Shown: positions 6,662-14,639 of the stretch, piece by piece | How positions within the stretch are numbered: the first letter of the stretch is position 1 | How the letters are laid out: the number at the start of each line of letters is the position of its first letter | Assembly: GCA_934589065.1 (NCBI GenBank) | Contig: CAKTNN010000018.1 | Location: 1-38,902, forward strand | Length of the DNA stretch: 38,902 nt | Source of the DNA: an uncultured Oscillospiraceae bacterium | GTDB lineage: Bacteria; Bacillota; Clostridia; Oscillospirales; Oscillospiraceae | Direction: 5' to 3' | The notes under the pieces: generated by a model | What the model saw: only the letters and a program-made list of their open reading frames with translations | Database searches by the model: none | Told to the model about the DNA's origin: nothing | Translations under genes and position numbers: made by a program

Positions 6662-8287
6662 ATGGTCAAGCGGAAACGGATTCTGGCGCTGGTGATGCTG
6701 GTGGGCGCATTGGCTTTCGGCGCGTTGGCGGTATGGATTCAGTATGATTTGCGGAGCTTTGTCCGGATGGACGGCTGCAAATATAACCGCTACGCGCAGC
6801 AGCTGGATCTTTCCGGCAGGCAGAATGTGGAATTTTCCAAGCTGCCCCGGTTTTATCACCTGCGGCAGCTGGATTTGCGGGGGACGGGGCTGACTCTGGA
6901 GCAATACGACTGGCTGCAGGCCCAGATGCCCAAGTGCAGCATTGCCTGGCAGGTCCCCTTTCAGGGAAAAGTGTTGGATTTGTCCACCCAAACCCTGACC
7001 GTTTCCAGCCTTACCCAGGGGGATGTGGCGGCGCTGACCCACCTGCCCGCACTGCGGGAGGTGGATGCAGAAGGAAGCGGGGACTATGCCGCTCTGGAAG
7101 CCCTTGTTTCGGCGCTGCCGGAATGCACCGTCCGTTACAAGGTGGCAGTGGACGGAAAACAGTGGGATGCCCACACGGAACAGCTGGAATTGGGACGGCT
7201 CAATCTGACGGAACTCCGGGAAACCCTTCCGTATTTGCATGACCTCCGGCAGATTACGCTGACGGGAGCGCTTCCCCAAAAAGAGGCGCTGGAGGAATTG
7301 GAGGAGGCGTTCCCCAATATTCGGGTGCTGCTCGCCCTGCCGGACAGAGTTCTGCCTCTGGGAAGGGGCAGCCGGGAGCTGGATTTAAGCGGCGCGGAAC
7401 TGAGCTTAGAGGAAGCGCAGAGGCTGATTGCCCTCTGCCCAAATCTGACTCGGGTAGAGGTGCAGGGCACAAGCCTTTCGCAGCAGGATATCATGGAGCT
7501 GTGCGCAGACCATCCTCAGGTGTTTTTCCTGTGGGATGTGCCCATTGGCGGACTGACCATTCCCAGCGATGCGGAGGAAGCAGACCTGTCCGGAGAACAG
7601 TTGGACAGCGCCGAGGCGGTGGAAAGGATGCTTCCCTATCTTCCTAAGCTGAAAAAGGTGATTATGTGCGATTGCGGCATCCCGGATGAGGAGATGGATG
7701 CCCTGAACAAGCGTTATGATTCCATCCGCTTTGTCTGGATGGTGCATATCGGCAGGGTAAGCGTCCGCACGGATGCGGACTTTTTCGCCCCGGTGGTTAC
7801 GAGAGAACACGTTTACGAAAACCAGATGGAGCCGCTGAAATACTGCACGGATCTGGTGGCAATCGATTTGGGGCACATGGCGGTATATACCTGCACCTGG
7901 GCGGAGAATATGCCAAAGCTGCAATACCTGATCCTGGCGGACACCGGCGTCACGGACATCAGTCCCTTGGCAAATCATGACCGGCTGGTGTTCCTGGAGC
8001 TCTTTATGACGGCGGTGCGGGACTATTCTCCCTTGCTCAGCTGTAAAAATTTGGAGGACCTGAACCTGTGCTATACCTTCGGCAGCGCAGAGCCGGTAAA
8101 ACAGATGACCTGGCTGAAGCGGCTGTGGTGGGACGGAAACCCCTACGAAACCAAAGGACTGGAAGAATATTTGCCGGATACGGAGTGCAATTTTGCTTCC
8201 GGCTCCTCCACCGGCGGAACCTGGAGACTGGGCCAGCGGTGCAAGGAGCAGCGGGATATCCTGGGGATGCCATACCTTGTGGGTTGA
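6662..8287 (+). CDS. Membrane-anchored leucine-rich-repeat protein
   Basis: 541 residues from the ATG at 6662, chosen because a promoter lies downstream of the earlier in-frame ATG. A basic start (VKRKR) and one membrane segment (about 6-25) act as a signal anchor, so the rest is probably outside the cell. Repeats of the type LDLSGxxLxxxxxxxLxxxLPxLxxVxL recur from about residue 40 to 520, for example RQLDLRGTGLTLEQYDWL, RELDLSGAELSLEEAQRL and EEADLSGEQLDSAEAVERM, with more classical LRRs near the end (LQYLILADTGVTDISPLANHDRLVFLEL). There is no LPxTG or NPxTG sorting signal and no C-terminal anchor. It probably binds another protein. Its gene stands alone before the sortase gene, which has its own promoter. 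Confidence 0.8.
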   Translation: MVKRKRILALVMLVGALAFGALAVWIQYDLRSFVRMDGCKYNRYAQQLDLSGRQNVEFSKLPRFYHLRQLDLRGTGLTLEQYDWLQAQMPKCSIAWQVPFQGKVLDLSTQTLTVSSLTQGDVAALTHLPALREVDAEGSGDYAALEALVSALPECTVRYKVAVDGKQWDAHTEQLELGRLNLTELRETLPYLHDLRQITLTGALPQKEALEELEEAFPNIRVLLALPDRVLPLGRGSRELDLSGAELSLEEAQRLIALCPNLTRVEVQGTSLSQQDIMELCADHPQVFFLWDVPIGGLTIPSDAEEADLSGEQLDSAEAVERMLPYLPKLKKVIMCDCGIPDEEMDALNKRYDSIRFVWMVHIGRVSVRTDADFFAPVVTREHVYENQMEPLKYCTDLVAIDLGHMAVYTCTWAENMPKLQYLILADTGVTDISPLANHDRLVFLELFMTAVRDYSPLLSCKNLEDLNLCYTFGSAEPVKQMTWLKRLWWDGNPYETKGLEEYLPDTECNFASGSSTGGTWRLGQRCKEQRDILGMPYLVG

Positions 8288-8334
8288 TTTCCAAAAAATG
8301 TCATTAAGAAATTATAAAGAGTGCATATTCGGCA

Positions 8335-8363
8335 TTGACAGAGAAGCACAGTTGGATTATAAT
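8335..8363 (+). promoter_or_regulatory. Consensus promoter of the sortase gene
   Basis: TTGACA at 8335-8340, exactly 17 bases, then TATAAT at 8358-8363: a perfect sigma-A consensus. The leader to the ATG at 8424 is about 54 bases. Confidence 0.9.
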
Positions 8364-8383
8364 AGTTACAGATAAGTTACAGT

Positions 8384-8402
8384 TTGACAAAAATAGTGTC
8401 AA
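8384..8402. repeat. Small inverted repeat in the sortase leader
   Basis: TTGACA (8384-8389) and TGTCAA (8397-8402) form a symmetric element just downstream of the transcription start, next to a direct repeat of AGTTACAG. It may be an operator, but the evidence is thin. Confidence 0.35.
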
Positions 8403-8423
8403 GCAATTACAGGAGGAAACGCC

Positions 8424-9257
8424 ATGAAAAAGAAAGGCATCTATATAACGGTTGTGATCGTGCTGGCAGTTGCACTGCTGGGCAGCGCAATTTATCTGTT
8501 CCAGTATTTCTGGTCTTCCAAGAAGAATGCAGACCTCAATGAGCAGCTGCGGGAGGATACCGTTACAACTCTGCCCGCGCCTACCACGGAGGCAGCGACT
8601 ACCGAAGAGCCCACCCAGGAAGAGGAAGAAACCATTGCTCCTGAGGCAACTTATGTGGAGGGCCGGGACTATAAGGCCTTCTACGAAAAGAACCCCAACG
8701 AGGATTTTGTGGGCTGGCTGCGGATCGAAGGAACCAAGATTGACTATCCCGTGATGCAGTCCTCTGTGGACAATGCAAACTACTACCTCTACCGGGACTA
8801 CAATAAGAATAACAGCACGCCCGGCACCATCTATGCCCGTGAGCAGTGCGATGTGTTTAAGCCCAGCGACAATGTGACCCTTTACGGTCATACCATGAAG
8901 GATGGCAGTATGTTTGCTGCTCTGCACAACTATACCGCCAAGGCTACCTGGGATAGAAACAGCCTGGTCTTCTTTGATACCTTCAATCCCAAGACGAAGG
9001 ATGTGGAGTACCACACCTACAAGATTTTCGCGGTATTCAAGACCTCTGCAAATGTTGGTGAGGGCTTCTCCTACCACAAGTTTGAAAACGCGGCAACCCA
9101 GAAGGATTTTGACGATTTCGTCTCCACCTGCAAGAAGCTGGCCTTCTACGATACCGGCGTTACGCCCCAGTACGGGGATAAACTGCTGTGCCTGAGCACC
9201 TGCGAATATACCTTGGACAACGGTCGACTGGTCGTGGCAGCTGTGCGAATCAGCTGA
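8424..9257 (+). CDS. Class B sortase
   Basis: 277 residues from the ATG at 8424, with AGGAGGAA upstream. An N-terminal membrane anchor (about 5-27) is followed by an acidic Thr/Glu/Pro linker (45-75) and the sortase domain (80-277). The catalytic residues are visible: His156 in LYGHTMKDGSMF, Cys260 in LSTCEY and Arg268 in NGRLVVAAVR. The FVGWLRIEGTKIDYPVMQ block is typical of class B. The enzyme cuts a sorting signal and joins the protein to the peptidoglycan or to another pilin-like protein. No protein with a recognisable sorting signal is encoded in this window, so its substrates are elsewhere; it may be the general housekeeping sortase of the species. Confidence 0.92.
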   Translation: MKKKGIYITVVIVLAVALLGSAIYLFQYFWSSKKNADLNEQLREDTVTTLPAPTTEAATTEEPTQEEEETIAPEATYVEGRDYKAFYEKNPNEDFVGWLRIEGTKIDYPVMQSSVDNANYYLYRDYNKNNSTPGTIYAREQCDVFKPSDNVTLYGHTMKDGSMFAALHNYTAKATWDRNSLVFFDTFNPKTKDVEYHTYKIFAVFKTSANVGEGFSYHKFENAATQKDFDDFVSTCKKLAFYDTGVTPQYGDKLLCLSTCEYTLDNGRLVVAAVRIS

Positions 9258-9276
9258 GAAACAGCAAACAAAGCGC

Positions 9277-9421
9277 GAAGGGGCGGTTAAAAACGCGTCA
9301 AATGCGATCTAGCGCGCACCGGTGTGATACGTTCCACCTCTGTTTTACGGAGCACTGGAATGGATTGCGCCGGTGGGCTCGGCTGGATTCGGGTGACGGT
9401 GCGTATTTTAACGGCCCCTTT
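9277..9421. repeat. 145-bp imperfect palindrome (MITE-like or large hairpin)
   Basis: Terminal arms AAGGGGC-GGTTAAAA-ACGC and (reverse complement of the right end) AAGGGGCCGTTAAAATACGC match with one substitution and small gaps. The match continues inwards: CACCGG-GTG-AT--TTCCA on both arms, meeting at CCTC/GGAG around a short loop near 9340-9352. The whole unit can fold into one long hairpin. It lies between the sortase and RodA-type genes and has no coding potential. It could be a non-autonomous repeat element or act on transcript ends. Confidence 0.65.
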
Positions 9422-9441
9422 GGTTGTTCACAGTCCGTCTA

Positions 9442-9470
9442 TTTACTTTTTCGGAAAAAGGTGTTATAAT
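9442..9470 (+). promoter_or_regulatory. Promoter of the RodA-type gene
   Basis: TTTACT at 9442-9447, a 17-base spacer and TATAAT at 9465-9470, just behind the 145-bp palindrome. Confidence 0.65.
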
Positions 9471-9500
9471 TCACCTACATGACCCAAAGGAGCTGATATT

Positions 9501-10679
9501 TTGCATCAGTTTATTGAAGAATTGAAAGACTTTCCCAAGAAAGGCGACTGGGTGTTGCTGATACTGTGCCTGGTTACCGCCGGTGCAGGCTGCATTATTG
9601 TTGCCAGCGCAACCAGCGCGGCGAAATTTGAGGGAAATACAAGATATATTCTCATTCAGCTGGCGGCAATTGTGCTGGGTTGCCTGATGTATGCCGTGGT
9701 GTCTTCCATCGATCAGGACTATATTTCCGAGCATCGGGGCATGCTGGTGATTTTCAACGTATTTCTGCTGCTGCTGCTGATTCCCTTCGGCACGGACAAC
9801 AATACCGGTAACCGAAGCTGGCTGCATTTTCCCGGCTTCCCGGTGAACATCCAGCCCGCTGAGATTTGCAAAATCACCTATATTCTGATTATGGCCTCGG
9901 TCATGTCGTCCCACCAGAACGATATATCCAAGATTCCTTCCGTTATGCACATGGTGTTTCACCTGGGGCTTTTGGTAGGCCTCAACATGGTGCTGTCCGG
10001 GGATGCCGGCGTCTCCCTGATTTTCGTGTTCATCTTCATCGGCATGGCCTTTGCAGGAGGCATCAGCCTGTGGTGGTTTTTGCTGGCGTTTGCCTGCATT
10101 GCCGTGGCGGTTCCTGTGGTGTGGCCCCTGCTGGGTGAGTATCAACGAGAGCGGATACAGGTCCTGTATGACCCCACCTTTGATGCCCAGGGCATCGGCG
10201 CAAGATATCACAGTAAAATCAATCTGATGTCTCTTACCGGCGGCGGCCTGACGGGACAGGGACTGTTCAACGGAAACCGTACCCAGGGCGGCAACCTGTT
10301 TGCCCAGCATACGGACTATATTTTCTCCTCCATCGGCGAGGAGCTGGGCTTTTTCGGCTGCTGTGCGGTGATTATCATGGAGCTGCTGATTATTGCCCGG
10401 TGCATCTATGTTGGTTCCCGGTGTCCGGACTATATGCGCCGATTGGTCTGCTATGGAGCGGCTTCTTCCATGATGTTCCAGCTGATGATCAATGTGGGTA
10501 TGTGCATCGGCGTTATGCCGGTTATCGGCCTGACGCTGCCCCTCATCAGCTACGGCGGCTCCTCCGTGGTTACCATTTTTGCCATGCTTGGTCTGGTATC
10601 CGGCTCTTACGCCCGACCGCAGGCACTAAGCCACGAACGCTACATTCAGCCAGTACGATCCTACGGCTTGAACCGATAA
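9501..10679 (+). CDS. RodA/FtsW/SpoVE-family peptidoglycan glycosyltransferase
   Basis: 392 residues. The start is a TTG at 9501, with AAAGGAGCTG at 9485-9494; no ATG fits. About ten membrane segments are visible. Family motifs are present: QPAEICKITYIL, the outer-loop HTDYIFSSIGEELGFFG that carries the conserved catalytic Asp, and the C-terminal GLTLPLISYGGSS signature. SEDS proteins polymerise lipid II into glycan strands together with a class B penicillin-binding protein, which is not in this window. Size and the short N-terminus favour a RodA-like elongation enzyme, but FtsW or SpoVE function cannot be excluded. The gene has its own promoter and terminator. Confidence 0.88.
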   Translation: MHQFIEELKDFPKKGDWVLLILCLVTAGAGCIIVASATSAAKFEGNTRYILIQLAAIVLGCLMYAVVSSIDQDYISEHRGMLVIFNVFLLLLLIPFGTDNNTGNRSWLHFPGFPVNIQPAEICKITYILIMASVMSSHQNDISKIPSVMHMVFHLGLLVGLNMVLSGDAGVSLIFVFIFIGMAFAGGISLWWFLLAFACIAVAVPVVWPLLGEYQRERIQVLYDPTFDAQGIGARYHSKINLMSLTGGGLTGQGLFNGNRTQGGNLFAQHTDYIFSSIGEELGFFGCCAVIIMELLIIARCIYVGSRCPDYMRRLVCYGAASSMMFQLMINVGMCIGVMPVIGLTLPLISYGGSSVVTIFAMLGLVSGSYARPQALSHERYIQPVRSYGLNR

Positions 10680-10687
10680 GACTATTT

Positions 10688-10728
10688 GCCCCAAAACCGC
10701 AGCTATTTGCCCCGGTTTTGGGGCTTTT
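10688..10728 (+). terminator. Terminator after the RodA-type gene
   Basis: GCCCCAAAACCG (10688-10699) pairs with CGGTTTTGGGGC (10713-10724), followed by TTTT. It begins 8 bases after the stop codon. Confidence 0.85.
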
Positions 10729-10783
10729 CAAAAAATGACGGGGAATGAAAACGTTTTTTATCATAAAAAATGTGAAAAACTGT

Positions 10784-10812
10784 TTGTATTTTATCGATCT
10801 ATGAGATATAAT
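10784..10812 (+). promoter_or_regulatory. Promoter of the BTAD regulator gene
   Basis: TTGTAT at 10784-10789, a 17-base spacer and TATAAT at 10807-10812. The leader is about 80 bases. Confidence 0.65.
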
Positions 10813-10901
10813 CCTTGGTAAGGGAATAGGAGGGAGTCTGCAAAAAGGGACGGGCTCTTTCAAGCGGACAATGTATTTGTCTGTAAAAAGGAGGAATTAC
10901 A

Positions 10902-12107
10902 TTGGATACTACCATTCGGGTGACGATGCTGGGCAAGTTCACGATCTTTGGGCCCGGCTTGGTGCGGCCCAGAGTGATTAGCCTGAACGGGCGCTCCAAG
11001 CGGCTGTGGACGCTGGTTGCCTATCTGATTCTGCATAGGGACAGGGGCGTTCCGGCAGAGGAGCTGCTTGACATTTTTTGGCATGATAACGAGGGTTTAA
11101 ACCCTATGAGCACCCTGCAAAATAATATCAGCCGCGCCAGAAATGCCCTGGAGGAACTGGGCCTGGAGGACGGCAAGCGGCTGATCTTCAATAATTCCGG
11201 CACGTATTTCTGGGCGCCGTCCCGGGAAACCATTGTCGATTGCGAGGTCTTCTCCGCCAAAGCCCAGGAGGCAATGGCCTGCCCGGAGAGAGACTGCGCC
11301 ATTGCCCTTGCTCTGGAAGCGGCAGAGTGCTACCCGGCGGATTTCCTGCCGGAAAACAGCAACGAGGGCTGGTGCATGGGCATTGGGCCTACCTACCGCA
11401 GCCAGTACATGACCCTCTGCCGCAGCTGCGCGGAGTGGCTGATAGAAGCGGGCCGGTATGCAGAGGCTGCCCAGCTGTGTGCGGATGTTGTAAGGCTGGA
11501 GCCGGTGGCGGAGGATTTCAGCATCCTGTATATGCAGGCCATGACGAGAGACGGAAAGCCGGAAAAGGCGCTGGCTCAGTATGAAAAGACCCGGGATTAT
11601 TTCCGGGAGGTTTACGGGGCATCTCCCACGGCCCGGCTGGAAGCGGAACGGCTGGAGGCGCAAAAGAGTCTGAACGGCGGCGTGGAGCCGGAGCAGGTGG
11701 TGAGCTTCCTGAAAACGGAAAGCCATCAGGATGGTGCATTCCAGTGCGATAACAACGTATTCCGGGAAATCGTCAACCGACACCTGCGGGATATGCGCCG
11801 CAGCGGAATTCCGGCGCAGATTTTGGTGGTTCAGCAGTCCGGAGAGACCCTGCCTCAGGAGAAGCTCTCCGTATATATGCGGCAGATGGAAAATGTGCTG
11901 CAGCGTACCCTTCGGGCGGGAGACCCCTTCACCCGGAAGGGAATGGAATTGTTCCTTGCGCTGCTGCCCGGCGCATCCGGGGACAATGGGAAGACTGTAG
12001 TAGACCGGATTACAGGCAGATTCCAGAGGGAATATCCGGAAAGCCATGCACAGTTTGATTATCAGATCCTTGACCTGGGCCGCATGGGCCAGGAGTGGGA
12101 AGGCTAA
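10902..12107 (+). CDS. BTAD-domain transcriptional regulator with a GGDEF-like tail
   Basis: 401 residues; TTG start at 10902, with AAGGAGGAATT just upstream. Residues 1-105 are a winged helix of the OmpR/SARP type (VTMLGKFTIFG start, then NGRSKRLWTLVAYLILHRDRGVPAEELLDIFW). Residues about 115-255 are helical TPR-like repeats typical of the bacterial transcriptional activation domain, ending in the usual ALAQYEKTRDYFREVYGASPTARLE. The C-terminal part (about 280-400) reads like a degenerate GGDEF domain: LRAGDPFTRKGMELFLALLPGA stands where active enzymes have the RxGGDEF loop, but the motif itself is lost. No phosphorylation site is seen. It probably senses an unknown signal and controls the small gene overlapping its end region or distant genes. 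Confidence 0.75.
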   Translation: MDTTIRVTMLGKFTIFGPGLVRPRVISLNGRSKRLWTLVAYLILHRDRGVPAEELLDIFWHDNEGLNPMSTLQNNISRARNALEELGLEDGKRLIFNNSGTYFWAPSRETIVDCEVFSAKAQEAMACPERDCAIALALEAAECYPADFLPENSNEGWCMGIGPTYRSQYMTLCRSCAEWLIEAGRYAEAAQLCADVVRLEPVAEDFSILYMQAMTRDGKPEKALAQYEKTRDYFREVYGASPTARLEAERLEAQKSLNGGVEPEQVVSFLKTESHQDGAFQCDNNVFREIVNRHLRDMRRSGIPAQILVVQQSGETLPQEKLSVYMRQMENVLQRTLRAGDPFTRKGMELFLALLPGASGDNGKTVVDRITGRFQREYPESHAQFDYQILDLGRMGQEWEG

Positions 12108-12124
12108 AGAAGAAGGAGATTGCT

Positions 12125-12481
12125 TTGAAAGAATGCAGACAGCTCCCCGATGGCGGGGCACTCTTCCAGATTTACCTGAACAGGCAGACCGATGGGAGCA
12201 TCGGCGGCTCTGTCACCGGTAAGGGAATCCCGGAGGGGATACCCTTTTCCAGCCTTTCCCGGATGGTGATTGTGCTGGAAGAACTGATGGATCTTTATGA
12301 TACGCTGCCCCAGACCCAGCCCGGCAGCTGCTTTGGCAGCCCGGATGTGGAGCTGGAAATCCTGTTCCGCCAGAATTACACCTGGCAGGGACGTTTCCGC
12401 CGCCCTGGAGACAAGCAGCCCACACCCTTCCACAGTGTGCTGGAGATGCTGATTCTGCTGGAAACCACGCTGGAACAGTAA
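12125..12481 (+). CDS. Small protein of unknown function, co-transcribed with the BTAD regulator
   Basis: 118 residues from a TTG at 12125, with AAGGAG at 12113-12118. The frame extends to a GTG at 12095 inside the previous gene, but the ribosome binding site favours the later start. I do not recognise the family. The protein is soluble with no signal peptide; it has a beta-strand-like N-terminus (LPDGGALFQIYLNRQTDGSIGGSVTG) and helices with LSRMVIVLEELMDLYDTL. It starts 17 bases after the regulator stop codon and ends at a shared terminator, so the two proteins probably work together. Confidence 0.7.
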   Translation: MKECRQLPDGGALFQIYLNRQTDGSIGGSVTGKGIPEGIPFSSLSRMVIVLEELMDLYDTLPQTQPGSCFGSPDVELEILFRQNYTWQGRFRRPGDKQPTPFHSVLEMLILLETTLEQ

Positions 12482-12483
12482 AA

Positions 12484-12572
12484 GATAAAATCGGGCTGTT
12501 AAACCTACCGTTGCCGCATCGACCGATTCCGGAGAAATGCTGCAAAGTGGGTTTTAACAGCCCGATTATTTT
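12484..12572. terminator. Bidirectional terminator between convergent genes
   Basis: TCGGGCTGTTAAA (12491-12503) is exactly complementary to TTTAACAGCCCGA (12553-12565). T-rich tails flank the stem on both strands (12566-12572 on plus; AAAA at 12487-12490 gives TTTT on minus). The 49-base loop is unusually long. It lies between the small plus-strand gene and the minus-strand AraC-type gene. Confidence 0.7.
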
Positions 12573-12583
12573 GCTTTTGCAGG

Positions 12584-13450
12584 TTAGCGCCAAAGTTTTC
12601 GGTACTCCCGCAGGGGAATGCCCTCCACCTTTTTAAATACCCGGCTGAAATAGTATACGTCTCCGATGCCGCACTCCAGCCCGATCTGCTCCGCTGTCTT
12701 TCCGGTGAAGCGCAGCATATTCTTTGCCTTTGTAATGCGGACACTGAGAAGATAGTCCCCGATGCTAAGACCAAATTGCTCCTTAAATACGCGGGTCAGA
12801 TAGTATTTGTTGATGAAGAAGCGCTGGGAAAGATCATCCAGCGAAATTTTTTGACTGTAGTTTTCGTCCAGAAATTGCTTGATTTCCAGCATTTCCGTTT
12901 TCTTTGTGCCCAGTCTTGCCTCCTCCGGATGCCAGCTGTCAGCCATCAGAAGGCACAGAAGGGAAGAAAGAAGGGTATTGAGCTCCATGTCCCGAATGTG
13001 GGAGGGGCTGACGGCAATTTTATACAAATCATCGAAGGCATCGCTGTATTGCCGAAAATCGGCGGGGCGAAATGCAGCTTGCCCGCCCCGTTCCAGGTAC
13101 TTCTGGTAAATGGCGGAAAGGTTCGGACCGTTGAAATGTATCCAGGAAAGACTCCATAGATTCTGAAAGGTTTCGTGGGAATAGGGCTTTCGGCAATCGA
13201 TAAACACGCAGTCCCCGGCGGAAAGGGGATAGACAGTGCTGTTATAGTTTAAAACACCTGCACCGGAGCGCACAAGAAAGAACAAATAGGAGCTAAGATT
13301 GGAGCGCTGGCTGATGTGAGGCTTGGTGGCCTGGAGCGTCCCGATTTCCTGAATGTGGAAAAGGGAAAGCTTGGCAAAATCGGAGGGGGTATAAATGAGC
13401 CTGGAGGTATTTACCAGATCCCCATGGAACAGAGGAGTTTCCTGATGCAT
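12584..13450 (-). CDS. AraC-family transcriptional regulator with N-terminal cupin-like sensor
   Basis: 288 residues from the ATG whose first base is at 13450, with GGGAGGTG eight bases upstream; a GTG three codons earlier overlaps that site and is less likely. The N-terminal half (about 20-150) has the beta pattern of an AraC-type ligand-binding domain (SSYLFFLVRSGAGVLNYNSTVYPLSAGDCVFIDC). The C-terminal 100 residues hold two helix-turn-helix motifs, ending with the family signature DVYYFSRVFKKVEGIPLREYRKL. Such regulators usually answer a sugar. The gene is divergent from the GDP-fucose operon with 139 bases between the starts, so it is a candidate regulator of that operon, which is inference. 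Confidence 0.88.
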   Translation of the reverse strand: MHQETPLFHGDLVNTSRLIYTPSDFAKLSLFHIQEIGTLQATKPHISQRSNLSSYLFFLVRSGAGVLNYNSTVYPLSAGDCVFIDCRKPYSHETFQNLWSLSWIHFNGPNLSAIYQKYLERGGQAAFRPADFRQYSDAFDDLYKIAVSPSHIRDMELNTLLSSLLCLLMADSWHPEEARLGTKKTEMLEIKQFLDENYSQKISLDDLSQRFFINKYYLTRVFKEQFGLSIGDYLLSVRITKAKNMLRFTGKTAEQIGLECGIGDVYYFSRVFKKVEGIPLREYRKLWR

Positions 13451-13471
13451 ATTAATCACCTCCCAACGGCT

Positions 13472-13499
13472 ATTTTATCACATTTTTCAGTTAAGTCAA
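13472..13499 (-). promoter_or_regulatory. Promoter of the AraC-type gene
   Basis: On the minus strand TTGACT (13494-13499), a 16-base spacer and TAAAAT (13472-13477). Confidence 0.6.
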
Positions 13500-13529
13500 T
13501 ATAATCCAAATTCATCCCAACATGGTCTA

Positions 13530-13558
13530 TCCAAAAGGAAAACCGATTGGGGTATACT
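13530..13558 (+). promoter_or_regulatory. Weak promoter of the GDP-fucose operon
   Basis: TATACT at 13553-13558 is a good -10, but 17 bases upstream there is no recognisable -35. A promoter without a -35 fits activation by the divergent AraC-type protein. This is tentative. Confidence 0.4.
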
Positions 13559-13589
13559 GTGTGTAATAACGAAAAAAGGAGAATAGACC

Positions 13590-14639
13590 ATGTCTAAAGT
13601 TGCACTGATTACCGGCATTACCGGTCAGGATGGCTCGTATCTTGCAGAGTTCCTGCTGGAAAAGGGCTACGAGGTTCACGGCATTACCCGCCGGGCTTCC
13701 ATTTCCAATACGGGAAGAATTGACCACCTTTTGGGGAGAATCAAGCTCCATGACGGAGACCTGTCCGATTCTTCCAGCCTGATCCGGATCATCGGGCTGG
13801 TTCAGCCGGATGAAATCTATAACCTGGCGGCTCAGAGCCATGTGCAGGTTTCCTTTGATGTGCCGGAGTATTCCGGAGATGTAGACGCTTTGGGTGTGCT
13901 GCGAATCCTGGAGGCCTGCCGGATCCTTGGCCTGTGCAAAAAGACCAAGGTTTACCAGGCCTCCACCTCCGAGCTGTTCGGCAAGGTGGAGGAGGTTCCC
14001 CAGCGGGAGACGACTCCCTTCCACCCCTATTCCCCCTACGCCGTTGCCAAGCAGTACGGCTTCTGGATCGTGAAGGAATACCGGGAGGCCTACGGGATGT
14101 TTGCCGTCAACGGAATCCTCTTTAACCACGAGTCTGAGCGCCGGGGGGAGAATTTCGTCACCCGGAAGATCACCCTGGCTGCCGGTCGGATTGCCGAGGG
14201 GCTGCAGGATCACCTGGAACTGGGCAATATGGATTCCCTCCGGGATTGGGGCTATGCCAAGGACTATGTGGAGTGTATGTGGCTGATTATGCAGCAGGAG
14301 AAGCCGGACGATTTTGTCATTGCCACCGGTGAACAGCACACCGTCCGGGATTTCACGGAAAAAGCCTTTGCAGCCAACGGTATGACCATCCGCTGGGAAG
14401 GAACGGGCATCGACGAAAAGGGCTACGATGCGGTAACCGGCAAGCTCCTTGTAAGCGTGAATCCCCAGTGGTTCCGGCCTACGGATGTGGACAACCTGTG
14501 GGGCGACCCCACCAAGGCAAAAACCGTCCTTGGGTGGAATCCCCAGAAGACCAGCTATGCACAGCTGGTAGAAATCATGGCAAAGCATGACCGCGCTCTT
14601 GCCAAGCGGGAAAAAGCGGTGCTGGAGGCAGAAAAATGA
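13590..14639 (+). CDS. gmd: GDP-mannose 4,6-dehydratase
   Basis: 349 residues from the ATG at 13590, with AAAGGAG upstream. It converts GDP-D-mannose to GDP-4-keto-6-deoxy-D-mannose with bound NADP. The N-terminal Rossmann motif [24 protein letters not shown], the [11 protein letters not shown] block and the catalytic YxxxK pair (Tyr150, Lys154 in [10 protein letters not shown]) mark it as an extended short-chain dehydrogenase of the Gmd type, and the length is normal. It is the first gene of the operon and its stop overlaps the fcl start (ATGA). The next enzyme uses its product directly. Confidence 0.95.
   Translation: MSKVALITGITGQDGSYLAEFLLEKGYEVHGITRRASISNTGRIDHLLGRIKLHDGDLSDSSSLIRIIGLVQPDEIYNLAAQSHVQVSFDVPEYSGDVDALGVLRILEACRILGLCKKTKVYQASTSELFGKVEEVPQRETTPFHPYSPYAVAKQYGFWIVKEYREAYGMFAVNGILFNHESERRGENFVTRKITLAAGRIAEGLQDHLELGNMDSLRDWGYAKDYVECMWLIMQQEKPDDFVIATGEQHTVRDFTEKAFAANGMTIRWEGTGIDEKGYDAVTGKLLVSVNPQWFRPTDVDNLWGDPTKAKTVLGWNPQKTSYAQLVEIMAKHDRALAKREKAVLEAEK

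Noticed and set aside
9258..9500. A gene in the gap between the sortase and RodA-type genes
   Set aside because: The open frame there has no ribosome binding site and crosses the palindrome and the promoter.
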